A stretch of 64,000 nucleotides of DNA, from NCBI GenBank assembly GCA_902825775.1, contig CADECF010000001.1:372001-436000 (forward strand). Reading direction: 5' to 3'. The notes below the pieces were generated by a model. That model was not told the origin of the DNA, made no database searches, and saw only the letters and a program-made list of their open reading frames with translations. The position numbers and the translations under genes were made by a program. Source of the stretch: an uncultured Lysobacteraceae bacterium. GTDB lineage: Bacteria > Pseudomonadota > Gammaproteobacteria > Xanthomonadales > Xanthomonadaceae. Shown piece by piece: positions 18,523 to 27,851 of the stretch (its first letter is position 1; each line of letters opens with the position of its first letter).

Positions 18523-18884
18523 GTTCGGTACCGGGGGCGGGCGGCGCGCGGCAGGGCATCCTGTCGTTGGCGGTCAAAGACAAAGCGGCGCTGTATCACG
18601 CATACATGCCGTACCTGAAACACGGCGGCATCTTCGTGCCCACGCCGAAGCGCTATTTTCTGGGCGACGAAGTCTTCTTGCTGCTGACACTGCCCGAGTC
18701 GAGCGAGCGCCTGCCGGTGGCGGGCAAAGTCGTCTGGGTCACCCCGCCGGGCGCGCAAGGCAACCGCACCGCCGGCATCGGTGTGCAGTTCGCCGAAACC
18801 TCGGAAGGCGATGCGGTGAAAGGGAAGATCGAAGCGCTGCTGGCCGGCACGCTCAACGCGGACAAGCCCACGCATACGATGTGA
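18519..18884 (+). CDS. pilZ: Type IV pilus assembly protein PilZ
   Basis: A 121-residue single PilZ domain ending after 'GNRTAGIGVQFAETSEGDAV'. No RxxxR c-di-GMP-binding motif is seen at the N-terminus, which starts 'MSSVPGAGGARQGILSLAV'. That fits the true PilZ orthologue, which in Xanthomonas binds PilB and FimX rather than c-di-GMP. Position just after holB is the normal place in this family. No other pilus gene is nearby. It closes the coupled operon that begins at pabB. Confidence 0.92.
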   Translation: MSSVPGAGGARQGILSLAVKDKAALYHAYMPYLKHGGIFVPTPKRYFLGDEVFLLLTLPESSERLPVAGKVVWVTPPGAQGNRTAGIGVQFAETSEGDAVKGKIEALLAGTLNADKPTHTM

Positions 18885-18936
18885 CCGGCGCGCTGCGCAA
18901 CGCGCCGCCGGTTATGCCGCACACACTTCGGGCCTT

Positions 18937-18965
18937 TCGACCAGCCCACCGGTGCGGGTCTTTTT
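18937..18965 (+). terminator. Possible terminator after pilZ
   Basis: A weak GC-rich stem ('cccaccggtgcggg' region) leads into 'gtctttttta'. The T-run is convincing, the stem is not. A second small hairpin 'accgctcgatagatagcggt' follows at 18965-18984. No gene is seen in 18885-19087. Confidence 0.4.
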
Positions 18966-19087
18966 TACCGCTCGATAGATAGCGGTGCTCGGCCGTCATC
19001 CTGAATAACGTGGTCCGCCGCATCGTGCGGCGCGCGTCGGCCCTCTGGAACAGGGCGGCCGGCGCGACCTATCAACAGGGGATCCGA

Positions 19088-19714
19088 ATGAACATATCCA
19101 CGAAGTTCGCTTTGGCCGCGCTTGCCAGCATCGCAGTGACGCCGTTGGCAGCGCATGCGGAGCAGGTCGCTCTCGCAATCACGGGGCAGGTGAAATCGGT
19201 GACGGGGAACGCCGCCGTCGTCAACAGCTATGTCCACGTGGGCGATACCGTGACCGGTTATTACGTCTTCGATACCGAAACGGCGGACGGCAATCCTTCG
19301 CCGCTGCAAGGCGTGTACCGGCATACCGGCCAGGAACACGGATTGGTGGCGGAGATCAACGGCCTGCAGTTCGGAAGCGACGCCGCGGCGGTCGATTTCA
19401 CCGTGACTTTGGAGGACAACTTGTGGGGTCCCGGCCGCGGCGACTCCGCGCGCTTGGTGTCGAAAAACAACCTCTTCAGCCCCGGCGTGCCGGCGGCATC
19501 GACCGACATGACGATCTCGTTGTTCGAACGCAATTCGACCGCGCTGTCGAGCGATGCGTTGAGCGCGGAAGCCTTGCTTGCGCCGCAGTGGTATACGCCG
19601 CAAGCCAGTCCGTACGCCCAGAGCGCCCGGTTGTCCATCTACGGAAGCGATGGCGGCAGCAAGTTCATGGTGGAAGTGGCGATCGCGAATACGCAGCAGA
19701 TCGAATTGCCCTGA
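19088..19714 (+). CDS. Secreted protein of unknown function
   Basis: A 208-residue protein with a clear Sec signal peptide ('MNISTKFALAALASIAVTPL', cleavage after 'AAHA'). The mature part is beta-rich with aromatic 'GYYVFDTETADGNPSP' and no cysteines or known catalytic motif. It resembles proteins of PEP-CTERM-type families in general style but has no sorting tail. I do not recognise it. 'caggggatcc' lies upstream of the ATG. It stands alone and is followed by a strong terminator. Confidence 0.75.
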   Translation: MNISTKFALAALASIAVTPLAAHAEQVALAITGQVKSVTGNAAVVNSYVHVGDTVTGYYVFDTETADGNPSPLQGVYRHTGQEHGLVAEINGLQFGSDAAAVDFTVTLEDNLWGPGRGDSARLVSKNNLFSPGVPAASTDMTISLFERNSTALSSDALSAEALLAPQWYTPQASPYAQSARLSIYGSDGGSKFMVEVAIANTQQIELP

Positions 19715-19734
19715 TCGATGCTATGCCTCACCGG

Positions 19735-19762
19735 AAAAGGCGCCGTCAGGCGCCTTTTCTTT
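19735..19762 (+). terminator. Rho-independent terminator
   Basis: A 10-bp perfect stem 'aaaaggcgcc'/'ggcgcctttt' with loop 'gtca', followed by 'cttt'. It ends the secreted-protein gene and is about 200 bp ahead of the amidohydrolase gene. The A-rich left arm means it could also work on the other strand. Confidence 0.9.
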
Positions 19763-19963
19763 AGCCGACGCCGGCACGCCGGCGCGGACCGATGACGGTG
19801 CGAAACGCGTGCGTATGCAAGCGGAATCCGTTCCGATTGACGCAAGACAAGCCGGCAAGCTGTCTTTAGGCAGTAGAGGGCAGTGCCCAATGCGGGTCGC
19901 TGCTTGCAGCCAGGCTCTCTATCGTGCGCCACGGCCAGACACGGCCGTTACGGAATACGCTCG

Positions 19964-21295
19964 ATGAAACCGATGTACCGCCAGCCCTTGCTGGCCGGCA
20001 TGGCTTTGCTGTTCGCATTCGCCGCGATCGGCGCCGATCCTGCGCCGAATTCCACCGCCCAGAACGATCCGTTGCAGGTGCTGCGTTGCGGCAAGTTGTT
20101 CGACGCTAAGGCGGGTCTATTGCTCGGTCCGCACACGGTTTCCGTGCAAGGCAAGCGGATCGTTTCCATCAAGCCGGGCATCGCAGCCGAGGCGGACCAA
20201 AACGCGATCGACCTTAGCGGCCATACCTGCATGCCGGGCTGGATCGACTTGCACACGCATCTCACGGTCCAGGTGGATGCGCGTTCGCACGAAATGCTGC
20301 CGCGGGTCAATCCGGCCGACCTTGCGCTGTACGGCACGCGCTTCGCCCGCAAGACACTGCTCGCCGGCTTCACCACCGTGCGCAACCTGGGCGATATCGG
20401 CAACGAATCCATCGCGCTGCGCAATGCGATCAACCAGGGAGTGGTCGACGGACCGCGCATCTTCACCGCCGCCAAGGCGATCAGCACCACCGGCGGCCAT
20501 GCCGACTACAGCAACGGCCTCAATCAGAAGCTGGTCGGCGATGCGGGACCGGCGGAAGGCATCGTCAATTCGCCGGACGACGCCTACAAGGCCGTGCGCC
20601 AGCGCTACAAGGACGGCGCCGACCTGATCAAAGTGACGGCTACCGGCGGCGTGCTCTCGTTGGCGAAGAACGGGCAGGGCCCGCAGTTCCGGCAGGCCGA
20701 ACTCGACGCCGTGGTCGCGGCGGCGCACGACTACGGCATGAAAGTGGCCGCGCATGCGCATGGACTCGAAGGCATCAAGCGCGCGCTGCGCGCGCATGTC
20801 GACACGCTCGAACACGGCACCTTCCTCGACGACGAAGCGATCGCGATGATGAAGCGCCAGGGCACGTGGTACGTGCCCACGGCGGCGGCGATCGCCTACA
20901 TCTCCGAACAAGCCGAAGTCCCCGGGTTCTATCCCGACGTGATACGCACCAAGATCGCCGGCTTGATCGCCCAGCGCAGGCTGTCGCTCGACAAGGCCGA
21001 AGCGGCCGGCGTGCGCATCGCGTTCGGCAGCGATGCCGGACCGCTGCCGCACGGCGACAACGCGCGCGAATTCGTCGAACTCGTCGCCGCCGGCCTGAGC
21101 CCCGCGCAAGCGTTGCAGGCGGCGACGGTCAACGCCGCCGAAGCGCTGGGCGAAAGCGCCTCGCTCGGCACGATCGAATCGGGCAAGACGGCCGACATCG
21201 TCGCAGTGCCGGGCGATCCGGTCGCCGACATCGCCCTGACCCGCAAGCCTTCTTTCGTGATGAAGGACGGCCGGATCTATCTCAAGCCCGATTGA
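19964..21295 (+). CDS. Exported metal-dependent amidohydrolase (imidazolonepropionase/prolidase-like)
   Basis: A 443-residue protein with a signal peptide at residues 1-24. Metal ligands are visible: 'DLHTHLTV' (His97, His99), Lys223 in 'DLIKVTATGG', His264/His266 in 'AAHAHG', His284 in 'TLEHGTF' and Asp357 in 'FGSDAGPLPHG'. This set fits the amidohydrolase superfamily with a carboxylated lysine, in the branch that includes Xaa-Pro and Xaa-Arg dipeptidases. The exact substrate cannot be told. A periplasmic role in digesting peptides or amides is inferred from the signal peptide and from the TonB receptor 103 bp downstream. Confidence 0.85.
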   Translation: MKPMYRQPLLAGMALLFAFAAIGADPAPNSTAQNDPLQVLRCGKLFDAKAGLLLGPHTVSVQGKRIVSIKPGIAAEADQNAIDLSGHTCMPGWIDLHTHLTVQVDARSHEMLPRVNPADLALYGTRFARKTLLAGFTTVRNLGDIGNESIALRNAINQGVVDGPRIFTAAKAISTTGGHADYSNGLNQKLVGDAGPAEGIVNSPDDAYKAVRQRYKDGADLIKVTATGGVLSLAKNGQGPQFRQAELDAVVAAAHDYGMKVAAHAHGLEGIKRALRAHVDTLEHGTFLDDEAIAMMKRQGTWYVPTAAAIAYISEQAEVPGFYPDVIRTKIAGLIAQRRLSLDKAEAAGVRIAFGSDAGPLPHGDNAREFVELVAAGLSPAQALQAATVNAAEALGESASLGTIESGKTADIVAVPGDPVADIALTRKPSFVMKDGRIYLKPD

Positions 21296-21398
21296 AGCCG
21301 CCACCGCAGAACTCGCATTCGCCACGCCGCACGAGGCCGACAGCCGCCTGCGGCGCGGCGCCGCACCGAACGAAGTCACCACAGGGGAAAAGAGAAAT

Positions 21399-24300
21399 AT
21401 GAAAGTTAACGACACGACCCATCGCCTGCGTTCGCGCGGCTTGCGCCGAACGCCGGTTGCGCTGGCGGTGGCCTTGGCCTTCCAGTGCGGCGCGCTCTTC
21501 GCGCAGTCTCAGGAAACGGCGCCGTCACAGGATACGGTCAACCTCGACCGCATCGAAGTGCTCGGCACCAACATCCGCAAGGCCGAGATGGAAGGGCAGG
21601 CGCCGGTGCTCAACATCAGCCGCGAGCAAATCGAAAACAGCGGCCTGATCTCGATCGGCGATTTCCTGCAGCAGCTCACCAGCAGCGGCAAGGCGCTGAA
21701 CACGCAGTTCAACACCAGCGGCAACGCCGGTACGCCGCCCGACGGCGGCGGCATCGGTGCGGGCTCCACCCAGATCGACCTCCGCCACCTGGGCGCGCAG
21801 CGCGTGCTCGTGCTCGTCGACGGCAAGCGCTGGGTATACGAATCCTCCGCCTCAGGCGTGGGCGGCGCGGCCGACCTCAACACGATTCCGCTGGCGATCG
21901 TGGAACGCATCGAAGTATTGGGCGACGGCGCTTCTGCGGTGTACGGTTCGGATGCGATCGCGGGCGTGGTCAACATCGTCACGCGGCGCGATTTCAAGGG
22001 CGCCCAGTTCACCGGTTCGTACGGCCAGTTCGAAGACGGCGATGGCGAAACCTCGCGCGCCGAAATGACGGTCGGCACCGGCAACGACCGCTTCAACGCG
22101 ATCTTCTCCGCGAGTTTCCAGGAGCAGAAAGCGGTGTCCTCCGGCGATCGCGACATCTCGGACGATTTCCCGGGCGGCATCACCCGCGGCAGCCCGGTCA
22201 CCCCGCAGGGCCGAGCTGTGTTCCTCTCGCCGCCCGTACCGGGCAACCTGTGCCCGCCGCGCGATCTCAACGGCGACGGCATTCCGGACGCCTTCTTCTG
22301 CGACGTGACCACGCCGCCCAACGCACCGCTGGCCGGCAACGGCAGCCCCGCGTTCCCCACGGACTACATTCCTTATACCGACGATCAGAGCTTCAATGCG
22401 CAGCCATACAATCTGATCCTGACGCCTAACAAGCGCAAGAGCTTGTTTGCGGCCACCGATTTCACGATCAACGAAGGCCTCAAGTTCTACGCCAAGGCGC
22501 TCTACAACCGGCGCGAATCGATCAACCAGGCTGCGCCTAATACGATCGTGATCGGGCAGGAAGCGCCCGGCAACGGCCTCGCCGACCGCATCGGCGTATC
22601 GATACTCAATCCATACAACCCGTTCGGCCGCGACCTGATCCCGATCGCTCAGGGCGGCACCATGATCGCCATCGCGCGCCGTCCGGTGGAAGGCGGGCCG
22701 CGCATCTTCGAACAGACCGTAGATACTTACTACTTCAACACCGGACTCGAGGGCGAGTTCGAGGCCGGTTCGCATGCGTTCTACTGGGATCTGAACTACG
22801 TCAACTCGCAGAACCGCGCAGAACAGGTCTTCCGCAACACCTACAACATGCGCCGCGTGCAGTTGGCGTTGGGCAACCCTGCGACGTGCGCCGCAACGCC
22901 CGGCTGCGTGCCGCTGAACATCTTCGGCGGCATGGGGCCCGATGGGAAAGGCACGATCACGCCGCAGATGCTGGCCTGGATCAAGACCACCGTTCACGAC
23001 AGCAGCGAGCAGAATCTGCAGATCGCTTCGGCCAACGTCAGCGGCGATCTGTTTGACCTGCCGGACGGTCCTCTGTCCTTCGCCGCGGGCTTCGAGCATC
23101 GGCGCTACGACGGCTCGTTCACGCCGGATGCGGCGCGCGTGGCCGGCGAAATCCCGGACCAGGCCGCCACGGCCGCCACTGAGGGCGATTACGACGTCAG
23201 CGAGTTCTACGGCGAGTTCAACGCGCCGTTGCTGCGCGACAGGCGTTTCGCCAAGGATCTCGACCTGAGCGTGGCGGCCCGCTATTCGGATTACAGCACC
23301 TTCGGCGACGTGACCACCACCAAGATCGGCCTGAAGTGGCGCCCCCACGATTCGCTGTTGTTGCGCAGCACCTACTCGGAAGGTTTCCGCGCGCCGTTCA
23401 TCGGCGAGCTTTACGGCCTGTCGCAGTTCGGCGCGAGCATCACCGATCCTTGCTCCGGTTATGCGACATCCGGCAACGCGCAGCTGATCGCCAACTGCAC
23501 CGCGCTGGGCATTCCGACCACTTACAAGCAGCTGGGCTTCCAGATATTCACCACCACCGGCGGCAACGACAAGCTGCAGCCGGAGACTTCCGAGAGCCTG
23601 ACCTTCGGCGCGGTCTACAGCCCCGATTGGATCAAGGGCAGCGCGTTCGCTGATAGCCTGGACATCGAAGCCACCTACTATCGCCACCATGTGAAATCGG
23701 CGATCCAGGCGCCCGATGCGCAGGACGTGCTCAACGCCTGCGTGGCAACAGCGAATGCGGCCTCTTCGTCGTGCGCCGGTATCGTACGCAACGCCACCGG
23801 CACCATCGCCTCGTTCGACAACCGTCTGGCCAACATCGGCGACATCGAGACCGACGGCGTCGACCTCAATATCGAGTGGGCCTTGGAGACCGACATCGGC
23901 CGCTTCGGCGCGAACTGGCAGAACACCTACGTGGACAGCTACGTCGCCACGGATAGTTTCGGCAATCGGTTCAGCCGCACGGTGGGCGTCGAGGAAAACG
24001 ACAGCGCGATCCCGCGCGTCCAGTCCAAGCTGACCGTGGATTGGAAACGCGGCAACTTCGGCCTGGGCTGGACCGCGCGCTACACCAGCTCGCTCACCGA
24101 ACGCTGCTCGGACGCGTTCGACAGCAATCCGACGCTGTCGCTCACCGCGATGGGCTTGTGCTCGGAACCGAACTTCGACAATCCGTCGCTGTCGCGCGAC
24201 AAGCTGGGCGCCACGACCTACCACGATCTGTTCGCGAGCTGGGATTCGCCGTTCGGCGTGCAGGGCCTGCGTTTCGGCTTGAACCTCAACAACGTCTTCG

Positions 24301-24410
24301 ATAAGGACCCGCGCGTTTGCTACAGCTGCGCGCTCAACGGTTACGACCCCAGCACGTACGACGTGCCGGGCCGTTTCTGGAGCCTGCAGGTGTCTTACCG
24401 CTTCGAGTAA
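21399..24410 (+). CDS. TonB-dependent outer-membrane receptor
   Basis: A 1003-residue protein. The signal peptide ends near 'GALFAQS'; a TonB-box-like 'DTVNLDRIEVLG' follows at about residue 45, then the plug ('IDLRHLGAQRVLVLVDGKR', 'IERIEVLGDGASAVYGSDA') and a long barrel ending 'SLQVSYRFE'. Such receptors import siderophores, vitamins, peptides or glycans with energy from TonB-ExbBD. The penultimate Phe is a near-normal barrel end. The neighbour amidohydrolase suggests a peptide or amide substrate, but that is only inference. 'caggggaaaagag' upstream serves as ribosome-binding site. Confidence 0.93.
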   Translation: MKVNDTTHRLRSRGLRRTPVALAVALAFQCGALFAQSQETAPSQDTVNLDRIEVLGTNIRKAEMEGQAPVLNISREQIENSGLISIGDFLQQLTSSGKALNTQFNTSGNAGTPPDGGGIGAGSTQIDLRHLGAQRVLVLVDGKRWVYESSASGVGGAADLNTIPLAIVERIEVLGDGASAVYGSDAIAGVVNIVTRRDFKGAQFTGSYGQFEDGDGETSRAEMTVGTGNDRFNAIFSASFQEQKAVSSGDRDISDDFPGGITRGSPVTPQGRAVFLSPPVPGNLCPPRDLNGDGIPDAFFCDVTTPPNAPLAGNGSPAFPTDYIPYTDDQSFNAQPYNLILTPNKRKSLFAATDFTINEGLKFYAKALYNRRESINQAAPNTIVIGQEAPGNGLADRIGVSILNPYNPFGRDLIPIAQGGTMIAIARRPVEGGPRIFEQTVDTYYFNTGLEGEFEAGSHAFYWDLNYVNSQNRAEQVFRNTYNMRRVQLALGNPATCAATPGCVPLNIFGGMGPDGKGTITPQMLAWIKTTVHDSSEQNLQIASANVSGDLFDLPDGPLSFAAGFEHRRYDGSFTPDAARVAGEIPDQAATAATEGDYDVSEFYGEFNAPLLRDRRFAKDLDLSVAARYSDYSTFGDVTTTKIGLKWRPHDSLLLRSTYSEGFRAPFIGELYGLSQFGASITDPCSGYATSGNAQLIANCTALGIPTTYKQLGFQIFTTTGGNDKLQPETSESLTFGAVYSPDWIKGSAFADSLDIEATYYRHHVKSAIQAPDAQDVLNACVATANAASSSCAGIVRNATGTIASFDNRLANIGDIETDGVDLNIEWALETDIGRFGANWQNTYVDSYVATDSFGNRFSRTVGVEENDSAIPRVQSKLTVDWKRGNFGLGWTARYTSSLTERCSDAFDSNPTLSLTAMGLCSEPNFDNPSLSRDKLGATTYHDLFASWDSPFGVQGLRFGLNLNNVFDKDPRVCYSCALNGYDPSTYDVPGRFWSLQVSYRFE

Positions 24411-24430
24411 CCGCCGGATCGGCGTTGCAG

Positions 24431-24455
24431 CGCGGGCCGGATCTTCCGGCCCGCG
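24431..24455 (+). terminator. Hairpin after the TonB receptor gene
   Basis: A 10-bp perfect stem 'cgcgggccgg'/'ccggcccgcg' with loop 'atctt'. No T-run follows, so it may be only a partial terminator before the MAPEG gene. Confidence 0.5.
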
Positions 24456-24492
24456 ACTGCAGCGGCCGTGGCAGCTGATAGCAGGCATTTCG

Positions 24493-24879
24493 ATGTCCGT
24501 TCAAATCACTTCCATTTACGCGGGCGTGCTGGGCCTCTGGCTGGTCGCGCTCTCCGTCAATGTCGCCGGGCATCGCGCGAAGCTGGGCATCGGTCTGGGT
24601 GCAGGCGGCCACGAGCGGATGCGCCGCACGATCCGCATGCACGGCAATGCATCCGAGACGATACCGATCGCGTTGCTGCTGATGGCGTTTTACGAAATCG
24701 ATGGCGGCCGCGGCTGGATCCTGCATGCCGCCGGCGCCGCCCTCGTCACCGCCCGGATCGCTCATGCCTGCGGCTTGTGGAAATCCGAAGGCCCGCATCC
24801 GTTGCGGGTGGCCGGTGCTCAACTGACATGGCTGACGACGTTGGCGCTGGCATGCCTCGATATCGTCGGCGCGCTTTGA
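24493..24879 (+). CDS. MAPEG-family membrane protein
   Basis: A 128-residue protein with four hydrophobic helices. The family signature is 'RMRRTIRMHGNASETIPIAL' (about 39-58), with the Arg and Asn-Glu positions typical of MAPEG members such as E. coli YecN. Human relatives conjugate glutathione; bacterial members are little studied. It follows the TonB receptor by 82 bp on the same strand and converges with the FadB-like gene 19 bp away. Confidence 0.87.
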   Translation: MSVQITSIYAGVLGLWLVALSVNVAGHRAKLGIGLGAGGHERMRRTIRMHGNASETIPIALLLMAFYEIDGGRGWILHAAGAALVTARIAHACGLWKSEGPHPLRVAGAQLTWLTTLALACLDIVGAL

Positions 24880-24898
24880 TGTTTTCCTATCAGCTCGG

Positions 24899-26953
24899 CT
24901 AGACGCGCAAGGCTTCCGAATCCCAGCCCGGCCGCGGCGCGAAACGATCGCCGTACTTGCCCTGCAGCGCCTGCAGCTTGGCCAGCAGCGCATCGGCGCC
25001 CGTCTCGCGGATGTACTGGATCGGGCCGCCGCGGAACGGCGCGAAACCGGTGCCGAAGATCACGCCGGCATCGAGCAGATCGCGGTCTTCCACCACGCCA
25101 TCGTGCAGCGCGGCGACGGCTTCGTTGAGCAGCGGCAATATCAGTCGATCTTCGAGATCGTCCGGCGCTTTGTAATCCTTCGGTATTTCAGGCTTTTTGG
25201 CGCGCCCGTTTTCCCAGGCGTACAAACCCTGGCCGTCTTTCTTGCCGCGTTTGCCTTGTTCCGGCGGCGTGGCGAGCGCTGCGGGAATCGTCAGGCCCAG
25301 GAAGGGCGCGAGTTCCTGGCCGACGCCGGAAGCGACGTCCAGACCGACCGTGTCGATCAGTTCGATCGGCCCCATCGGCATGCCGAACTTCACGGCCGCT
25401 TTGTCGATCGCCGCCCCGGGGACGCCTTCCGAATACACGGTCGCCGCTTCCAGCATGTACGGGAACAGCACGCGGTTCACCAGGAAACCCGGCGTGCCCG
25501 CGACCGGCACCGGCAATTTATCGATCGCCTTGCAGAACGCGGCCAGGCGCTTGCCGGTTTCCGGCGCGACCTGGTCGTGATGGATGATTTCCACCAGCGG
25601 CATCATCGCCACCGGATTGAAGTAGTGCAGGCCGGCGAATTGCGCCGGGCGCTGGATGTGCTCGCGCAATTCGTCCAAAGGGATCGATGAGGTATTGGTC
25701 GTCAGCAGCGCATCGGCTTTCATCCGCGGTTCCAGCGTCGCGTACAGATCGCGCTTGGCCTGGGCCTGTTCGATGATGGCTTCGATCACCAGATCCGCAG
25801 CCGGCACGCCGTCGCCGTTCAGATCGGACTTCAATCGCGCGGCGACTTCGGGTCGCTTGGCATCGTCCTTCACTTTCTTGGCGAACAATTCCTGCGCGCG
25901 CGTCATCGCGCCATCGATGAAACGTTGTTCGCGGTCCTGCAGCGTCACCTCGAAGCCTTTGTAGGCCGACCATGCGGCGATGTCGCCGCCCATCACGCCT
26001 GCACCGACCACATGCACGTTGCGGATGCCCGAGTCTTTGCCGCCCAAGCCCTTCAAACGTTCCTGCAGGAAGAACACGCGGGTCAGATTGCGCGCGGTCG
26101 GCGTGCCGGCCAGCTTGACCACGGACTTGCGTTCGGCCGCGAGCCGCGCCTGGATGCCGCCGCTGCTGCGCCGCCAGGTTTCGATCAAGGAATACGGCGC
26201 GGGGTAGTGTTCCTTGCGTGCCTTGCGCGCGACCTGTTTGACCAGCATCGGCGCCAGGATCTGCCGCGCCGGCCAGGTATTGGTGATCCAACCGAGGAAG
26301 CGCTGCTTGAACGGACGTTGCGTGCCGAGCAACGCGAGTTCGGCGGCGGCATCGACCAGCATCGCCGGATCGACGACCTTGTCGACCAGACCGAGCGCCT
26401 TCGCCGCCGACGCCGACAACGTGCGCCCGGTCAGCATCATGTCCATCGCCGCCGGCGCGCCGACCAGCCGCGGCAGGCGCACGCTGCCGCCCCAGCCCGG
26501 ATAGATGCCCAACTTCACTTCCGGCAGCCCGATCCGCGTGGACGGATCGTTGCTGGCCGCGCGATAACGGCAGGCCAGCGAGATTTCGGTGCCGCCGCCC
26601 ATGCAGAAGCCGTGGATCGCCGCGACCGTGGGGCAGGGCAGTTCGGCCAAGCGCTGGAACGCCTGCTGGCCGCGGCGGATCGAGTCGCCGATCGTGCCCT
26701 TCTCGTCGAATTGCTGGAACTCGCGGATATCGGCCCCGGCGATGAAGCCTTTTTCCTTGGCCGAACGGATCACCAGGCCTTTGGGCGGGTCCAGCGCGAT
26801 CCGTTCCAGGAAGGCGTCGAGCTCGATCAGCACGTCCTGTGCGAAGGTGTTGACGCTCTCGCCGGCGCGGTCGAACGACAGCACCACCACGCCGTCGGGG
26901 CGGGCCTCGGCTTGCCAGTGGCTGAAGCGCAGTCCGTCCAGGCCTTCAATCAT
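24899..26953 (-). CDS. FadB/FadJ-type enoyl-CoA hydratase/3-hydroxyacyl-CoA dehydrogenase
   Basis: A 684-residue bifunctional beta-oxidation enzyme. The N-terminal crotonase domain has the oxyanion region 'FIAGADIREF' and the two catalytic acids Glu123 ('GGGTEISLA') and Glu145 ('GLPEVKLGIYPGWGG'). The dehydrogenase half begins with 'VHVVGAGVMGGDIAAW' (about 313-328), followed by 'LHYFNPVAMMPLVEI' with the catalytic His. It is a little shorter than E. coli FadB/FadJ (about 715-730). No thiolase partner gene lies next to it, so FadB versus FadJ cannot be decided. Confidence 0.9.
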   Translation of the reverse strand: MIEGLDGLRFSHWQAEARPDGVVVLSFDRAGESVNTFAQDVLIELDAFLERIALDPPKGLVIRSAKEKGFIAGADIREFQQFDEKGTIGDSIRRGQQAFQRLAELPCPTVAAIHGFCMGGGTEISLACRYRAASNDPSTRIGLPEVKLGIYPGWGGSVRLPRLVGAPAAMDMMLTGRTLSASAAKALGLVDKVVDPAMLVDAAAELALLGTQRPFKQRFLGWITNTWPARQILAPMLVKQVARKARKEHYPAPYSLIETWRRSSGGIQARLAAERKSVVKLAGTPTARNLTRVFFLQERLKGLGGKDSGIRNVHVVGAGVMGGDIAAWSAYKGFEVTLQDREQRFIDGAMTRAQELFAKKVKDDAKRPEVAARLKSDLNGDGVPAADLVIEAIIEQAQAKRDLYATLEPRMKADALLTTNTSSIPLDELREHIQRPAQFAGLHYFNPVAMMPLVEIIHHDQVAPETGKRLAAFCKAIDKLPVPVAGTPGFLVNRVLFPYMLEAATVYSEGVPGAAIDKAAVKFGMPMGPIELIDTVGLDVASGVGQELAPFLGLTIPAALATPPEQGKRGKKDGQGLYAWENGRAKKPEIPKDYKAPDDLEDRLILPLLNEAVAALHDGVVEDRDLLDAGVIFGTGFAPFRGGPIQYIRETGADALLAKLQALQGKYGDRFAPRPGWDSEALRV

Positions 26954-27031
26954 GTGGAATCTGCCATTCAGTCGGGTATGGAACCGTTATCATCCAGAGG
27001 ATGTTCCGATGGCGTCAACATTGACGGGAAT

Positions 27032-27146
27032 GGGGATTCGGGATTTGGGATTCGGAAAAGCGCGCTAAAGCGCCGTTTCGGCCCTCGCGGAGCCCGTCCC
27101 GGTGCGCTCTTGATGTGCCCAAGCCCCAGTCCCAAATCCCTAATCA
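27032..27146. repeat. GGGATTYGGGATT-type inverted repeat
   Basis: 'gggattcgggatttgggatt' at about 27035-27054 faces 'agtcccaaatccctaatc' at about 27128-27145. It fills much of the gap between fadB and rpoE and ends just before the candidate sigma-E promoter. No gene is seen in 26954-27224. Confidence 0.6.
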
Positions 27147-27156
27147 CCGGCCACAC

Positions 27157-27184
27157 GGAACTTTCCCCCATGCCAAAGGTCATA
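27157..27184 (+). promoter_or_regulatory. Candidate sigma-E/AlgU-type promoter upstream of rpoE
   Basis: GGAACTT (27157-27163), a 16-base spacer and TCATA (27180-27184). The -35 is a perfect match to the sigma-E class (GGAACTT); the -10 is a partial match to TCTGA/TCCAA. It lies about 40 bp before the rpoE start and suggests autoregulation. Confidence 0.55.
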
Positions 27185-27224
27185 CCGCCCAGCCACCGAG
27201 CCGGGCGAAAGGAGCGCCGGCCCG

Positions 27225-27851
27225 ATGGCCGATAAGGATTCATCGCAGGAATCGCAGGAGTTGTTGGACCACGAGCTGGTCAGGCGCGTGCAGCGCGGCG
27301 ACAGCGCGGCTTTCGATTTGTTGGTGCGCAAGTACCAGCACCGGATCGCCGCTTTGATCGGGCGCTACATCTCCGACTGGAGCGAGTGTCAGGACGTGGC
27401 GCAGGAAACCTTCCTGCGTGCGTACCGGGCGATCGCGAACTTCCGTGGCGATGCCCAGTTCTATACCTGGTTGCACCGTATCGCAGTGAACACCGCCAAG
27501 AACCATCTCGTTTCGCACAACCGGCGCCCGCCGACCGACGATATCGACGCGGCGGACGCCGAACAGTTCGAATCCGGCATCCGCCTGCGCGACACCGATA
27601 CGCCCGAGCGCGAACTGATGCGCCAGGAAATTGAACGAACGGTGATGCGCGTGGTCGATGGATTACCGGAAGAGTTGCGGACCGCCATCACCCTGCGCGA
27701 GGTGGACGGCCTGAGTTACGAAGAGATCGCGCAGAAGATGGATTGTCCGATCGGTACCGTGCGTTCGCGCATCTTCCGGGCGCGCGAGGCCATCGATACC
27801 GAATTGCAACCTCTGCTCGACAACGAACCCCGTGAGCGTGCCCGCACATGA
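27225..27851 (+). CDS. rpoE: ECF sigma factor RpoE (AlgU-like)
   Basis: A 208-residue sigma factor of the sigma-E type. Region 2: 'DLLVRKYQHRIAALIGRYI' and 'DVAQETFLRAYRAIANFRGD'. Region 4: 'LPEELRTAITLREVDGLSY' and 'CPIGTVRSRIFRAREAI'. It directs RNA polymerase to envelope-stress genes and should be held inactive by the anti-sigma factor encoded next. The stop overlaps the next start as ATGA. The context rpoE-rseA-mucD is the standard stress module. Confidence 0.96.
   Translation: MADKDSSQESQELLDHELVRRVQRGDSAAFDLLVRKYQHRIAALIGRYISDWSECQDVAQETFLRAYRAIANFRGDAQFYTWLHRIAVNTAKNHLVSHNRRPPTDDIDAADAEQFESGIRLRDTDTPERELMRQEIERTVMRVVDGLPEELRTAITLREVDGLSYEEIAQKMDCPIGTVRSRIFRAREAIDTELQPLLDNEPRERART

Noticed and set aside
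19837-19868. Possible sigma-70 promoter before the amidohydrolase (TTGACG box)
   Set aside because: No acceptable -10 sequence lies 16-19 bases downstream.
21852-24488. Very long open frame on the minus strand, about 880 codons, opposite the TonB receptor
   Set aside because: It is rich in Arg, Ala and His with no domain pattern. It is the usual antisense shadow of a high-GC gene whose plus-strand product is a clear TonB receptor.
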